A stretch of DNA of 64,000 bases, taken from contig JAAXNY010000010.1 of assembly GCA_013420905.1 (NCBI GenBank), positions 1,984,001 through 2,048,000 of the forward strand. The letters are read 5' to 3'. The translations under genes were made by a program, and so were the position numbers. Numbering within the stretch: position 1 is the stretch's first letter; each line of letters opens with the position of its first letter. The notes beneath the pieces were generated by a model that was not told where the DNA came from, searched no databases, and saw nothing but the letters and a program-made list of their open reading frames with translations. Positions 22,664 through 34,323 of the stretch are shown here, piece after piece. This stretch comes from Collybia mongolica. Taxonomy: Eukaryota; Basidiomycota; Agaricomycetes; Agaricales; Clitocybaceae.

Positions 22664-23327
22664 AGAAAAATACTTGACGTTAGTCGTTCAAAGAAAAGAG
22701 ATAAACCAAGTACTAAAATTTGGCGCCCAGCGTCTATGACAAAGACAATGATCTCCTTTGGGAGTGCATGTATGGCCCTGGTGCACTGGCCCCAAAAAGG
22801 CCTTCCAAGAGCCTGGGATTAAAAGGAGTCCTGGGTCTGTTATGTATAATTATTTGTAAAAATTGTTGAGGCTTCTTCACTTGTGTGGCAAATCCAAGCA
22901 AATCGCTCGCGACATCAGGGGACACGAGAGAAGCTCCAAGATAGCAGACTCGTCCTCATAGATGCCCCAAATTTTGATATTTTAAATTCAGACCATGAGA
23001 TCAATCGATGTGCGGTGCTAGATGCACGTTTCATTTTGTCGAGCTTAGAGTCAGTGAGCCTCTGTGGTAACTGAAAGAGATGGTTTGCGCCAGTTTCGGG
23101 GCTTGGCTTGACATTACAAGACTTTCAAGATCTTTTCTTGATGAGGGGGCTAAACACATAAATTACAACAGAGCCCGCCTAGCTCAATCAGCTTGCGAGG
23201 CGCTGCGGCTGTATTTGACCTTGGGGCTCAAACCAAACAGTTGGATTGGACACCTTTGGGTCTTTCGGCGTCAAAGTGACTGCTGAAATCATTCATAACA
23301 AAACGGGTTCGCGACCATCGCGTGCCA
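22664..23327. other. Divergent intergenic region, F-box gene to ssr4
   Basis: Promoter region for both flanking genes. No ORF, repeat or motif that I can support. Confidence 0.4.
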
Positions 23328-24753
23328 ATGTCGAACTTTCAGCAATCTCAACAAGAAGGGATTTGCCTTCGATATCCAGAGAATCTAGGTCTTCACAGGG
23401 AAATATCCTACGAAAATGCTGCTGCCATGTTGCTCAGAGCAGTGTCCATGGCACAGAATGTTCCCTTTGCATGGGGATTCGTTGACAAACCTGTTGGTCG
23501 GTTGAAAATATTTCATGACTGAGAGCGACGGCATAACTGAAGCGATATGCCATTACAGAGGGCCAGATTCTTCTTTTGTTCCTGCCGCACCAAACACCAT
23601 TTCCACTCGACGGAATTCGCTTCCAAGATCAGGAGGTTAAATATACAATACCTGTCGGACCTAACCGAGTAAGTGGCCCTCTCTATACCATGACCTAGTT
23701 GACGTCAGGTTTAGGAGTTGGAGGTCTATGAGGTGAAATTCGGATTTATTCCTGGATCCTCGGATACCAACGCTTGGCGCTGCCGGCGGCGGTACAGACT
23801 GGTCAAGGGAGGAAACCCCCAGCTTGTTCTCGTGCATTACACACAAGGCCCCCAGACACGTGAGTTGACACTTTTCCAGCCGCCATGTTCGAGTTGACGC
23901 CTCAGTCAGAGATCATCCCTGCACTGATGAACCAGCCTGTGCGCAGCTATCCACTCCGCATCCCCACCGAGCCTTCGGTCTACGTGATGGGTGAAAAAAT
24001 GGGGCAGAAGGTGTATGCGCCCGGCACAGGTCCTATGCACGGGGGCTCATCTGCTGCCCCGCCAATGCCACCGATGCCGCAACCCGGGATGTCAATGAGC
24101 TTCAGCCAACAGCAGGCCATGGTTGGGCAGCAGAACAATTCAATGGAGATGTTAGAGCGGAGGAGAGAGGCGGAACGTGCACGTGCCAGGAGCGGAAGTA
24201 CAGGTGGAGTGGGTGTACATTGGTCTTCAATGTGGGCCCTAAATCTCACCATTTAACAGCGACCACCCCGCCCAGAAGATGATGATTCTAGCGGTATGCA
24301 CCATCACCAAGATTGATGTCCGGTCGTGTTCGAACCCCATTGCAGATGAAACCGACCAAATATCGACGCGGACTCTGGCGATCAGTCGTTACCGACGGAA
24401 TCACGACCTCATGAATGAGGTATTTCAGCACGCAGCTTTCGGTGCGTTTCCACCCTCGGGTTTTGAACATACAATTCATCCTGTTCCAGGTGACAAACAT
24501 GCCCCTCCGCCGCCCAGTCCATATTCGATATTCAATAAAAAGGAACTCGACGAACAAGCGGTGAGCCCCTAACCCACAACATCTTTGACCCGGCGTTGAT
24601 ATGGTCTCTTAGGTAAAGTTGCAAGCTGAAATTGAAGCTTTAAAGGCAAGAGGTGAAGCAAGAAAATTGACACAGTCGAAACTAGAACTCGATTCAACAC
24701 CACGTCAGATGGACGTTTCAATGGAGGGCTTTACAGAAGGCATTGCAGTGTGA
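23328..24753 (+). CDS. ssr4: SWI/SNF and RSC complex subunit Ssr4
   Basis: Subunit shared by fungal SWI/SNF and RSC chromatin remodellers (S. pombe Ssr4 family). Eight exons: from 23328 to 23496, then one ending before GTAAGTG at 23670, then several in the 23.7-24.2 kb region, 24260-24293, 24346-24441, 24490-24560 and 24613-24753. The N-terminal domain reads LRYPENLGLHREISYENAA, QNVPFAWGFVDKPVEG, LPHQTPFPLDGIRFQDQE and FGFIPGSSDTNAWRCRRRYR. The middle is PM-rich and Q-rich and disordered (PPMPPMPQPGMSMSF). A coiled coil follows (MEMLERRREAERARARSG), then ISRYRRNHDLMNEVF. ATG at 23328 chosen; the open frame extends upstream only through a GTG. Confidence 0.88.
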
Positions 24754-25172
24754 CGCGTTCGTTTCTTTAACACCAATGTCACTAATCGCATTCCTCGTTC
24801 AATGCGTATGTAATAGTTGTTATGATATTTATCGAGCACAGTCAGATATCCCAAATAGACTTCCAGCTACAATCAAAAAAGAGTATGAGATTACATGACA
24901 TGAGGGAAATAAATTGTACATATCAGCTATACAGTGTGCGTGAAGAGACGTAAGAGTACACGTGGATGTTGAGAGGAAAAAGTGGCAAAAATGAAACGGG
25001 TATCGACAAGAACGAAGGAGGTAGATCAGGTATCAAAAAGATGGGGGAAGCGTTGTTGGGCCGTTGCGTTCATATACGACAGGTAGGGCGACGCGGTTTG
25101 GGAATAGGGTTGAGTATCAACCCACCCTGTTATACCGATGAATATAGGTGATCACCATACAATAGGCTTTGT
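24754..25172. other. Convergent intergenic region, ssr4 to kinase
   Basis: Between two gene 3' ends. AT-rich and purine-rich; nothing else supported. Confidence 0.4.
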
Positions 25173-27626
25173 TTAAAAGGATTGGCGACTGCGACGGAGA
25201 TACGACGCATCGCGATCGTATTCAAGGCTTTTGCTCCTAGTGATAGCACCCAGGGCAGATGCTGATAACAGAGCGCCGGTATGTTTGTCGCCCAATGATT
25301 TCGGTGTGCGACGTGGGATGGTAAACTTGCCCGCTGCCAACGACCAAAATGAGGTTGGGACAGGCGGAGAGTTCCCGGAGTACTTTTTCTCAAAATAGGC
25401 CTCCACTCGATTAACGGCGGGTTTCGAGGGGCTGCGGTCAAACTTGTTCCAGCTGGCGTACGTGCTTGTAGAGTAAGGAATGCGAGCATCCATTAGAGCC
25501 GAATGCCCGGCAATGGACGCCGATCTTTTTTGAGTGGCGATGGGCACCGCCCATCCAACCGTCTCATCAAGGACATCAAGCTCAGATGCGGTATCACCGG
25601 CGGAAAACATATGAGCGGTGCTGAGTATGGGGGCGCCTCGACCAAATTTGCTACGCCCTCGTGATGACTCGCATTCAAACTCGTTCGAATCGGTTTGGAG
25701 TACTTCTGTCGGTGCTAGAGAGCGGGAGTCGGTTGGGGTCGAGGGGACAGCGCTCGGGCTGGGAGATGGGGAAGGGGAACGTCCGTGCACCTTTCTTAAT
25801 CTGCGCCCACGTTCGAGCGAGAGGGGTGGAGTGGTGACGAGGGCAGAATCATGGAAGACAGAAGAGCGAGATGGGGTGGATGACTTGGCGCTGCCCAAGA
25901 TTGAGTTGTTGAACCCAGAGAACGACGGGGAAGGTGCCCGAGAATGCCGTGACATGCTTCGGTCCATCATATTCCTTCTAGAAGATGACCTGCTGGTGAG
26001 AACAGGGGCGCGTGATATGGAACGCTGCATACGGGACGATGATCGGCGCGAAGCGACTTCGATGGAAGGCCGCGATCGCCGCTCGTCATGCTGCCACTGC
26101 GGATTTTCTGGGATACACTTATCTGGACGACGAGAACGGGAACGCGAGGGGGTTTTGGCTGTGTACTCCTCGTCCGATTCAGCTGGAGTGACATCATCAC
26201 CTTCCGTGCCCCACCCTATGCCCCAAGCCACTTCATCAACCATAGCGATGGACCAACGGGTATGTACAGAGCGGTCAAGGCATCCTTTGATGACACGCTC
26301 TGCACCGCGACCGATACCAGGGGGGACTTCGTATGCACCTTTTTGACGACTCTCAGTTAAGGTTCCATGACTCTGAATCATTTTATATTTACCGTTTAAA
26401 ATTTTCATTTGGAGGCGTGGTTCGAACGGATCAGCAAAGGGTAACCTTCCCATTAGGAGGCCATACAACAAAATGCCGAGCGCCCAAATATCTTGGGCAG
26501 GATTTGGAAGGAGGGGTCCAGAAGTTTGGGGCAGCAGAAGCTCTGGCGATGAATAAGGAAGCGACCCTGGTTGAAATACATGGGGTGATGGGACAGGGTG
26601 AGGTGAGGAGGTAGAATTTCGATGGCGTGCTACCTGAGCTTGAAGACCTCCCATTGGTTGCCTTCTAGATGAGGGAATGATGAGTGAAACTGCACGATGA
26701 ACGGCGCTGCCGCCAGCCGTCAGAGCATCTTGTTCTTGTGTCATTTCGTCTTCATCAAGTTCACCTATGTGCATGGTCATACCAAAATCTCCAATTTTGC
26801 ATACACCATGTTCATCGACGAGCACATTTTCTAGTTTGATGTCCCTATGGACAAAATGGGCAACTTCATGCAAATACCGCAACCCCCTCACAACCTGCCT
26901 AAACATCATCCCAGCATCATCCTGTGGCAACGCCGGCCGACCGTCTCGCTTGAGAATGTCATATAGTGAGCCAGCGGGGCAAAAAAGAGTGAAAAAGTAG
27001 TCAGAGTATGCGGTGTGTACAGCGGAAAAGAGTGGCAAAATATGCTCATGACTGAGGGTGGACCAAACAGCAGCTTCACGCTTGATCCGCTTGCGAGCAA
27101 GAGTTACATTGCCTTGTTTGAAAAGATCTGAGCGTCGGACGATCTTGACAGCAACAATGCCACCCGAATTGGAGGAAGCTTGTCGGATGGTAGAGAACGC
27201 TCCATATCCGATGATGCTGCCTAAAGTGTAACCAGAAACGACTTGACCTTCCGCATCTGGAAGACTGGCAGCGGCGACGGCAGGAGGCGAGCTAAACGTG
27301 GAAAGAAACATCGCTGCGGGTGATACAGAGACTTGATCTGGGATTTGCGAGGCCGATACCGAGTGGGGTGGGCGAGCGGGGGGACCGGAGTCAAATGCAT
27401 CGATGACTTCCTCCTCCTGGGCACGAATTACTGCAGAAGCAAGTTGTTCGGGATCAAGCGCTCCTTGGTCATCACGTTGCTTGACCTCTTCGCCTTCGGC
27501 TGGAGTTATATGTATCGTTGTTGAACGTGGTAGGGCATCCGTTAGCTCCTGGCTGTGAGCAGCGGCATAGCCAAGGAAGGAGTTGAAGAAGTGTTGTGGT
27601 CCTGCGGGCCTTGTTCCAGTGTACAT
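25173..27626 (-). CDS. Ser/Thr protein kinase, CAMK-like, with long activation segment
   Basis: Intronless, 817 aa from the ATG at 27626. The kinase domain spans about residues 130-480: glycine loop GYGAFSTIR, catalytic lysine K161 in VAVKIVRR, HRDIKLEN at 260-267, DFG at 280-282, GSLPYSSPELL near 354-364 and DIWALGILLYGLLMGRLPF. The segment between DFG and PE is about 78 residues, far longer than the usual 20-30, and is rich in Ser, Pro, His and acidic residues. The 330-residue C-terminal tail is disordered and Ser/Arg-rich (SRSRSRR, RSSSRM repeats), with many possible phosphosites. An acceptor-like ACAG just before the ATG suggests a leader intron. Closest subfamily uncertain; CAMK/CAMKL-like by motif style. 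Confidence 0.85.
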   Translation of the reverse strand: MYTGTRPAGPQHFFNSFLGYAAAHSQELTDALPRSTTIHITPAEGEEVKQRDDQGALDPEQLASAVIRAQEEEVIDAFDSGPPARPPHSVSASQIPDQVSVSPAAMFLSTFSSPPAVAAASLPDAEGQVVSGYTLGSIIGYGAFSTIRQASSNSGGIVAVKIVRRSDLFKQGNVTLARKRIKREAAVWSTLSHEHILPLFSAVHTAYSDYFFTLFCPAGSLYDILKRDGRPALPQDDAGMMFRQVVRGLRYLHEVAHFVHRDIKLENVLVDEHGVCKIGDFGMTMHIGELDEDEMTQEQDALTAGGSAVHRAVSLIIPSSRRQPMGGLQAQVARHRNSTSSPHPVPSPHVFQPGSLPYSSPELLLPQTSGPLLPNPAQDIWALGILLYGLLMGRLPFADPFEPRLQMKILNGKYKMIQSHGTLTESRQKGAYEVPPGIGRGAERVIKGCLDRSVHTRWSIAMVDEVAWGIGWGTEGDDVTPAESDEEYTAKTPSRSRSRRPDKCIPENPQWQHDERRSRPSIEVASRRSSSRMQRSISRAPVLTSRSSSRRNMMDRSMSRHSRAPSPSFSGFNNSILGSAKSSTPSRSSVFHDSALVTTPPLSLERGRRLRKVHGRSPSPSPSPSAVPSTPTDSRSLAPTEVLQTDSNEFECESSRGRSKFGRGAPILSTAHMFSAGDTASELDVLDETVGWAVPIATQKRSASIAGHSALMDARIPYSTSTYASWNKFDRSPSKPAVNRVEAYFEKKYSGNSPPVPTSFWSLAAGKFTIPRRTPKSLGDKHTGALLSASALGAITRSKSLEYDRDASYLRRSRQSF

Positions 27627-29049
27627 CAACTGTGAATAGATGTTCGGTGAGATACTTTATGGGCGGGGCAAAAGATGAATAGTCGTGGTCAAAGGGAGAG
27701 GAGGTGAAAAAGCGGAGTCACGCTTCCGGATCCGCTGCCAAATTTGAAGCTCTCTTGTCACATCGACCCTGGTTACAGTGACCGAGGAGGGCACGTGCCC
27801 CGGTGGCGATGCATCGCATCACCGGCCCTAACACCCGATTGGGCTTTATCGTCGTTTGATTGGTCCTTGTCCCGATTTTCAATTTTCTTTCCACCTCCCA
27901 ATGGCGGGGAAGGCAACTCACATATCCTCAATATCACCCCCGCCTCCATCGAATTACTATATGGATACATCTTGGAGCTCTTGACAACGGCTTACTTGAG
28001 CCTGGGTTCTTCCTACCTGGGATTGACAACCTTATGAGGATGACAGTGGGAACATAATGCTCTTATCTTCACCCCGGCCCTTGGCAGGTTCGAATGTGTC
28101 TCGGCCTGCTAGCAACGCCACTAGTGCGCTATCTTCCTTTGTGCGGGTCGACTCGGAAGGTAAATTCCTACTGGGGGCGCGACCAGACGTGCATTGACCC
28201 ACGTGTTAATCGCCCCCGACCCAATTCTGTAGGGTAGGTCCCATCATAACAAGGCACCTACAGCATGTGGTGAGGAGCATCAGCTGACACAGCCAGATTG
28301 GGCCCCTTCTCGCAGCAATATAATCAAGCGCCAAGCCGCAGTGGAGTTGATGAGTCGATGAGTGAGGGAAATTGCTAGTGAGGGTGGTGTGCATCCCTGC
28401 AGGTGCACCTGATACTGCGGTTAAGCAGGGTCAAGCATGTGCACCAAGGCTATGACGCCATGGACTAGTTGATGCTGGGTTTTGGGGCTTTTAAATTTAC
28501 ACCCCCTCTTCGACAGCAGATTTCGCCTCACTCTATGAATATCCCAGAACTTTATGAGAAAAATTAAAATTTGGACCAAGCCCATGCCGTGAGCCAAGTC
28601 AACCTTTACTTTCTGGCGGGATATACCCGGCAGGCTTCGACACATGTTAAGCGACCCAAAGTGTTGGGTGCAACTTTTTATACAGGGTATCATACTGCGA
28701 TCATGTAACTTGAGTCCTTATATTGGCGTTCCATGGAAAAACTTCATGAAGATGCCTCCGTATACATCCATCTTTTAGAAAGGACGAGTGTGTAGAAGTT
28801 CGAAGGTTGGACGTGAAGGACGGAACGGAGGCAGTTTCTCCGGCACGAACTCGGATCAGCCTGTCACACCTAAATCTAGGGTTAGGGCTACACGTCACGT
28901 CCACGTCGCGCTCGTTATTCCCTTTCCGAAATTGATGGAGAAATCCAGCTGGCACTTTAACTTTTTCCCCCAGCAACATTTCTCTTTCTGTCTCCACATC
29001 AAATTAAACAGGAAAACGCGGGACTATATCCCATAGAGCATCTCGCAAC
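27627..29049. other. 1.4-kb divergent intergenic region, kinase to HUT1
   Basis: Shared upstream region of two diverging genes. No supported gene. A CACGTG-like GGCACGTGCC palindrome occurs at 27788-27797, a possible basic-helix-loop-helix site. Confidence 0.45.
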
Positions 29050-30522
29050 ATGGCTTTCGTCAGGTGTGACTTGTCTTGATTTGGGGAAAGTAACTGGTAC
29101 TGACACATGGAACGCAATCTAGGCTGGTGTCCTGTATAGCAGGGGTATACTCTATGTTTCTTGTGAAGTCTCTTATTGGTAACTGGTAATTTTTTTTTTT
29201 GCTGAACAATGACATTTTCTCTAGCTATGGGCAATTGCGCAAGAACGACGTAAGCCTCTGCCATGGCATGATAAACCATGTATTAAATGAATCTGGCCGC
29301 CCAGTATCCGTACCATTCAAGACTCTGGATGGATCTGCATCTCACAAGTTTAATTCACCGCTGTTTATGGGCACTTGTCAGAGTGCCCTCAGCTCTTTGT
29401 CCGCATTGGCTTATATTATGCTCCGCCGCAAGCCAAAGGATACCTTATCAAAAAGTCTGGGCCTTGAGCATACCGAGCCCGCTGTGTCGAAGAACAACGG
29501 ATCTGCGGCCTCAAATGGCAAGCGACACTACATGAATGGTGCGGCGAACCATCCACCAAAACCCTCCACTCGCTTCTCTCGTGTCTCCCTCCTCCTCCGT
29601 TACCTCCAATGCTCGTTTTTTATCACATCCGCCGCTCCGTTTGGCTTCGCGGCACTCTCATACATTTCGTATCCTGCCATGGTGCTCGGGAAATCGTGTA
29701 AATTGGTCCCTGTCATGATTATGAATGTTCTTATGTACCGCCGTCGATTCGCGCCACACAAATACCTCGTCGTGCTCATGGTCACGACCGGCATCACCGT
29801 TTTCATGGGTATGGGCAATGAGAAAAAGAAAAGCCAAACGAACAACGGGTCGGCCCAGTCTCCATACGCCAATCTCATTGGCATCACATATCTCCTTATT
29901 AACCTCATCCTCGACGGTGCAACCAACTCGACGCAGGACGAAATTTTTACGCGACATAAAGTGACTGGTCAGCAGATGATGTTCTGGATCAATATCTTCT
30001 GCACGCTCTTGACCTCGATTCTATCCGTACTACCCCTGCCCTACATCCCTGTCATCCACCCATCTACAGACGGCCAGACTGAACTCATGGGAGCCCTCAC
30101 CTTCATTCGCAACCATCCTTCCATCATCTTACCACTTGCCCAATTTGCGTTCACAGGCGCCCTGGGTCAATTATTCATATTCGAAACTCTTCAGCATTTT
30201 GGCTCTCTAACTCTTGTGTATGTCCTCCCTGATTCATAGCTTAATGACTTATTCTGAATCTGAATCTTCATAGAACTATCACCCTCACCCGTAAACTGTT
30301 CACGATGCTCTTATCTGTCATCGTATACAATCACAAACTTACACCAGGGCAGTGGGTGGGCGCCGGCATTGTATTTGCTGGAATATCCGTTGAGGCTGTC
30401 GTGAAACGCAAGGGTTAGTGAAAACTAAGGTTGCGTGAACCCAAACTAATGCTCATATCCCAGATGTACATGCGAAACGTGTGATCCAAGAGAAGGAAAA
30501 GGCAAAAATCAAGTCTCTGTAA
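29050..30522 (+). CDS. HUT1: HUT1/SLC35B1-type nucleotide-sugar (UDP-galactose) transporter homolog
   Basis: Multi-pass ER membrane transporter of the SLC35B1/Hut1 family, linked to UDP-galactose or ATP/ADP transport into the ER. Six exons: 29050-29063 (14 nt), 29123-29162, 29225-29249, 29305-30217, 30274-30413 and 30464-30522, giving 396 aa. Family blocks: [20 protein letters not shown] (TM1, rebuilt from three tiny exons), [85 protein letters not shown] and [13 protein letters not shown] 60-residue hydrophilic Asn/Ser-rich loop precedes TM3. The C-terminus is lysine-rich ([10 protein letters not shown]), as in ER members, though without a textbook KKxx. Confidence 0.9.
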
Positions 30523-30756
30523 AGCGAAAGTAAGGGAAACATGGAGGATTTAGAATGTATTTATGCCTAGAGTTAAAAGGAGAAGAAAAAAAGGAAGTGG
30601 ATTCCAGAAATGTGTGATGTGGTATGCTGGAAAGTTAATAGGACGTGAGAAAAGAGAAGGCTATGTTTCCATTGCGTTCGGGTCTGGATCTCGGTCGTTC
30701 GACACCAGTGCGCGTTTTCGATCGTCATCGCTACAGATAAACAGCAGGTGTAATTA

Positions 30757-31689
30757 TCAATACCATGGGCCTCGCAGAAAACAACAGTACCGATTAGAAT
30801 CCTCATCATCATCTTCATCCTCTCTTTTCCGTCTGACAACTGTTCGTTGTGCAGCTGGATAGGCAGCAACAGCCAGATTTGCTTTGTAAATCGCTTCATA
30901 TTCCTGGGAAAGATGAACGAAGGAATTGAATTGCTAGGGATTGAATTGATATTTGAATCAACACACCTTGATCTGAGTCAAGAACCCGCCATTCGGTGAT
31001 ATACAATACCTTCGGTTCTGTACAAGATGCAAAGCGTCCTCCCAAGATATTTGATAGAATTGCATGACAAACATAACAACGAAGGCTGGTGATAGACTTA
31101 TTCCGCCTAGGATACATATCCGTTCAAAGTCTCAATTTAAAGAACGTGCAATAGCACTCACCATTACAATGCACAAGAACGCGTCCTTCTTGACTGATAG
31201 CTGTGTCAATGAAGGCTTTTGCCCTATATATGGTCTCTTCGTCGATGTTTTTCATCTCAAAGCAGGGAAACGCACCCTGGAAAGAGACGAATCAAGTTCT
31301 GCTCCTCGTTATCCTCCACATCCAATGTCATGTAACGGAAATGTTGTTCGAACCGCGGTCTCACCGAGAACGCCTCTTTCGCATCCCGGATACACACACT
31401 GACCCTAGGTATTGGCCACGTCGCGATATAGAAAGAAGTAAACAAGCACATTACATATGGGTGATACCCAACGACTGAAGGGTCTCCAGGGATTTGGATG
31501 CCACGAATGGGCCGAGCCAGAGGCCGGGAAGAATCTCCTGACATTCTCTCCGCATTTCGTATCTGCAATACACATTCAGCCCTTGTATGATCTGGGGTAG
31601 CACGCAGCACACCTCCACTCGACATCTCCTGGACCTTGTATAACGGACTTGATTTCATCTGTCGACATGGGGGGTGCGGCGATGTTCAT
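30757..31689 (-). CDS. STYX-like pseudophosphatase (dual-specificity phosphatase fold)
   Basis: Exons 31689-31613, 31562-31455, 31404-31276, 31223-31162, 31106-30967 and 30903-30757 give 220 aa. Blocks: MRRECQEILPGLWLGPFVAS, HFRYMTLDVEDNEEQNLI, AKAFIDTAI, WEDALHLVQNRRYCISPN, GGFLTQIKEYEAIYKANL. The phosphatase loop reads HCNGGISLSP: the nucleophile cysteine (residue 124) is kept, but the phosphate-binding arginine of HCxxGxxR is leucine (residue 130). Human STYX also has a broken loop, with glycine for cysteine. The protein probably binds phosphorylated partners rather than hydrolysing them, which is inference. The tail is acidic (EDEDDDED). Confidence 0.8.
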
Positions 31690-32638
31690 CGTAGGGTAGG
31701 ATCGAAGATCGCGTGTAAATAGGTTGTAATATGGCCAAGAGTGCACCAGATTTCGGTGGGATATAGTTGTTTGGGCAAGAGAGGACAAAGGCGAGCGACG
31801 AAAGCCACCAGAGGCGATTGACTTGTTTACAAAATTGCCACTGCTGCAACAAAAGGCCGGAGATCGTTGAGGTAATGCGGGGATAGCCGACAATTACATC
31901 AGCCATTCCAGACGAGATCCGCGTACCTAAAGCTGGAGATTTCCATTTATTTAACATGAGCGGTAACCGTGCTTGTGGTCGATTATAAATAATTAAAAAT
32001 AAAGTCGCCGAAAAGGGATGACGCAAGAAAGGGATCAGCCATTTTTCGGGTAGAACTGGAGTGCCCACAGGGCCAATTGAGCCTTAGAAATAGCCACAAA
32101 GGTCACTCAAATCCTTGATATTCGGAGCCAGTAACAGATGATAATTATCAGTTTAAAAAATAAGAGACTACAGTGTAAGATCTAAATTCTCTTCCAAACT
32201 TTTTTCTTATCTACGGAAAATATTTATTAAACGTTCTCATCCAATCTCTACTAAACTTTTCAAAGGATCAGATACTGAGTACAAATATGTGTTTTCCAAC
32301 CTACATATAGAAGTCTTGGTATATGCAGTTTTACACTCTATTTGATGATAGATTATGCAGACAGATATTGTGAGTGAGGCCTACAAGAAATTTGATCAAA
32401 TCACACGGTTGTTCTTGTTGATAAGAGTCCCTGAGGGTCTGATAAGGGGGCGGGGAGTAGGTCCTCGTTTTTTGTGGCAATTTGAGTGCAGGTGGTACTA
32501 CGATAAAGTGGCAAGGTCCCCCCGAGAGTAGTATATTGAGGAAACCGAGTCGGCTGCCGGCATCGGCCGGACCAATGAGAGTGCGGGAAATTCGATAGAA
32601 GTGTTATCGAAGTGTATAGACAAGTCACAGCGCTTAAC
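31690..32638. other. Divergent intergenic region, STYX-like gene to ZNG1
   Basis: Notably AT-rich from about 31930 to 32400. No coding region supported. It should contain the promoters of the STYX-like gene and ZNG1. Confidence 0.45.
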
Positions 32639-34161
32639 ATGGACTCCGACGACGACATCCCGTAAGCTTCGCCAGTAACAAGGCGTTCGAAATATCACTA
32701 AATCTTCGAAAGGACCCTCATCGAACGCAACCCCGCGCCGGTCGAGGCACCAAAACGCGTCCCCCTCACAATTATTTGCGGCTTTCTCGGGGCCGGGAAA
32801 TCGACGTTGCTCAAGTATGTTTTCATCCTGCAGGGTAGACGCAATCTCACATTCCTCAAGGCGTATTCTGACAGAACGCCATGGATACCGCATAGCAGTT
32901 ATCATGAATGAGTTTGGAGACACCGCGGTGAGCCTGAATCGCCTGGAGATTCACCGGAGGATTGTTCACTGATCCGTTGACAGGATATCGAATGTGAGTG
33001 TTCAGATTATCCCTGTTGGCAGATCTACTGCTAATCTGACAACAGCGAAAACGGTCAATGTCTCTTCACCCGATGATCTCGCTGCAGAACAATCTGAGGA
33101 AATCCTTGAATTAGCCAACGGATGCCTGTGCTGCAGCATCAAGGATTCAGGTGCAGCGTCAATTGAACTATTAATGCAACGCAAAGGCGCTTTTGATCAT
33201 ATCCTGTTGGAAACGACTGGGTTGGCGGACCCGGGTAGGTCAATTCCTCATGATTCCATGCTTACTGGTAGACATGCGTTTCAGGACCGATCGCATCTAT
33301 GTTTTGGCATAACGAGGAGTTCGCTGTAGGCCTTGGCCGTGACATTGTTCTTGATGCTGTCATATGTGTTGTTGACGCAGTCTTCGGAAAACAGGTTTGG
33401 GTCTCTCATCTCCAACAAACATTCAAAACTCAAATACACTAGCAAATGGAGGAAGACAAAGGAATTGATTCTATTGGAGAGAGCCTGAGGTGAGTGGGCA
33501 GGCAAATTATACCTCTGATCTCTGCTTATTACATTTTCCGAACTATCATAGGCAAATCGCGGGCTCTGATGTTATCCTCCTCAACAAAGTCGATCTGGTA
33601 ACGGCCGAACAGCTTATTGAGACTGAAGAACTCATTCGACAAGTAAACCCCGCATCATCCGTCTACAAAACCATCCGAGGCAATATTGACCTTGGCCTGA
33701 TAATGGGTATCTCTGCGTACAGCTTACCTCCGCAGTTCCAGTCAAGCAAAGTCACATCAGCACACAACCTCGATGACTGCAATGACAAAAATCACACGCA
33801 TACACATGAAAAAGAAACCCCTCATTACGAGCTGCGCGGAATCTCCAGTTTGCAGGTGTCATGTCCCGTTCTCGATCAGTCACGTTTCGACAGATTAGAC
33901 GAATGGATTCGCACCGTCCTTTGGGAGAATCATATACCTGGTAGTATCGAGAGCCAAGGTCTCCAGGTCCTGCGATGCAAAGGCCTGATTACCATGAAAT
34001 CAGGTGAGCAATACGTATTGCAGGGGGTCCGGAATCTATACGAGATGGAAAAGGTTGGAGGGCAGGTGGATATAGGTGTTCCGGAACCCGGAAAAATAGT
34101 TCTCATTGGAAAGGGACTAGATGACTATGTTCGACGTAGCTTAGTGGAAGTAATGGTATAA
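32639..34161 (+). CDS. ZNG1: ZNG1 zinc-metalloprotein activator GTPase (COG0523, CobW family)
   Basis: G3E-family GTPase that delivers zinc to client proteins; ZNG1 members serve methionine aminopeptidase 1. Eight exons: 32639-32661, 32713-32814, 32861-32927, 32984-32993, 33046-33234, 33285-33394, 33443-33489 and 33552-34161, for 385 aa. Motifs: P-loop [10 protein letters not shown], the metal site [13 protein letters not shown] with Cx[19 protein letters not shown] and guanine-specificity LLNKVDL. A histidine-rich stretch (NHTHTHEKE) in the linker can bind zinc, and the C-terminal CobW_C domain follows. Exon 4 is only 10 nt. The N-terminus before the P-loop is short (DDDIPTLIER). Confidence 0.9.
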
Positions 34162-34323
34162 TTCTTTTTTTGCTTGTTGACCCGAACGGGCGGGGGGGGT
34201 GAGAACATATTTGTAATTGGCAACTCGCCCGTGTTGCGGTTAAGATTTATTTAATTGCCTGAATGAACGTGCAGTTCTACTTGACGATTTATTCAATCCG
34301 GCGCCGACGCCATTCTAACAATT

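Noticed and set aside
25618..26346. 242-codon plus-strand ORF
   Set aside because: Exactly antisense to the Ser/Arg-rich kinase tail; its composition mirrors that gene and matches no family.
28869..28884. Telomere-like GGGTTAGGG
   Set aside because: A single copy inside unique sequence, not an array.
31576..31893. 105-codon minus-strand ORF overlapping the STYX-like start
   Set aside because: It begins with a non-ATG codon; its useful part is simply the first exon of the STYX-like gene plus leader.
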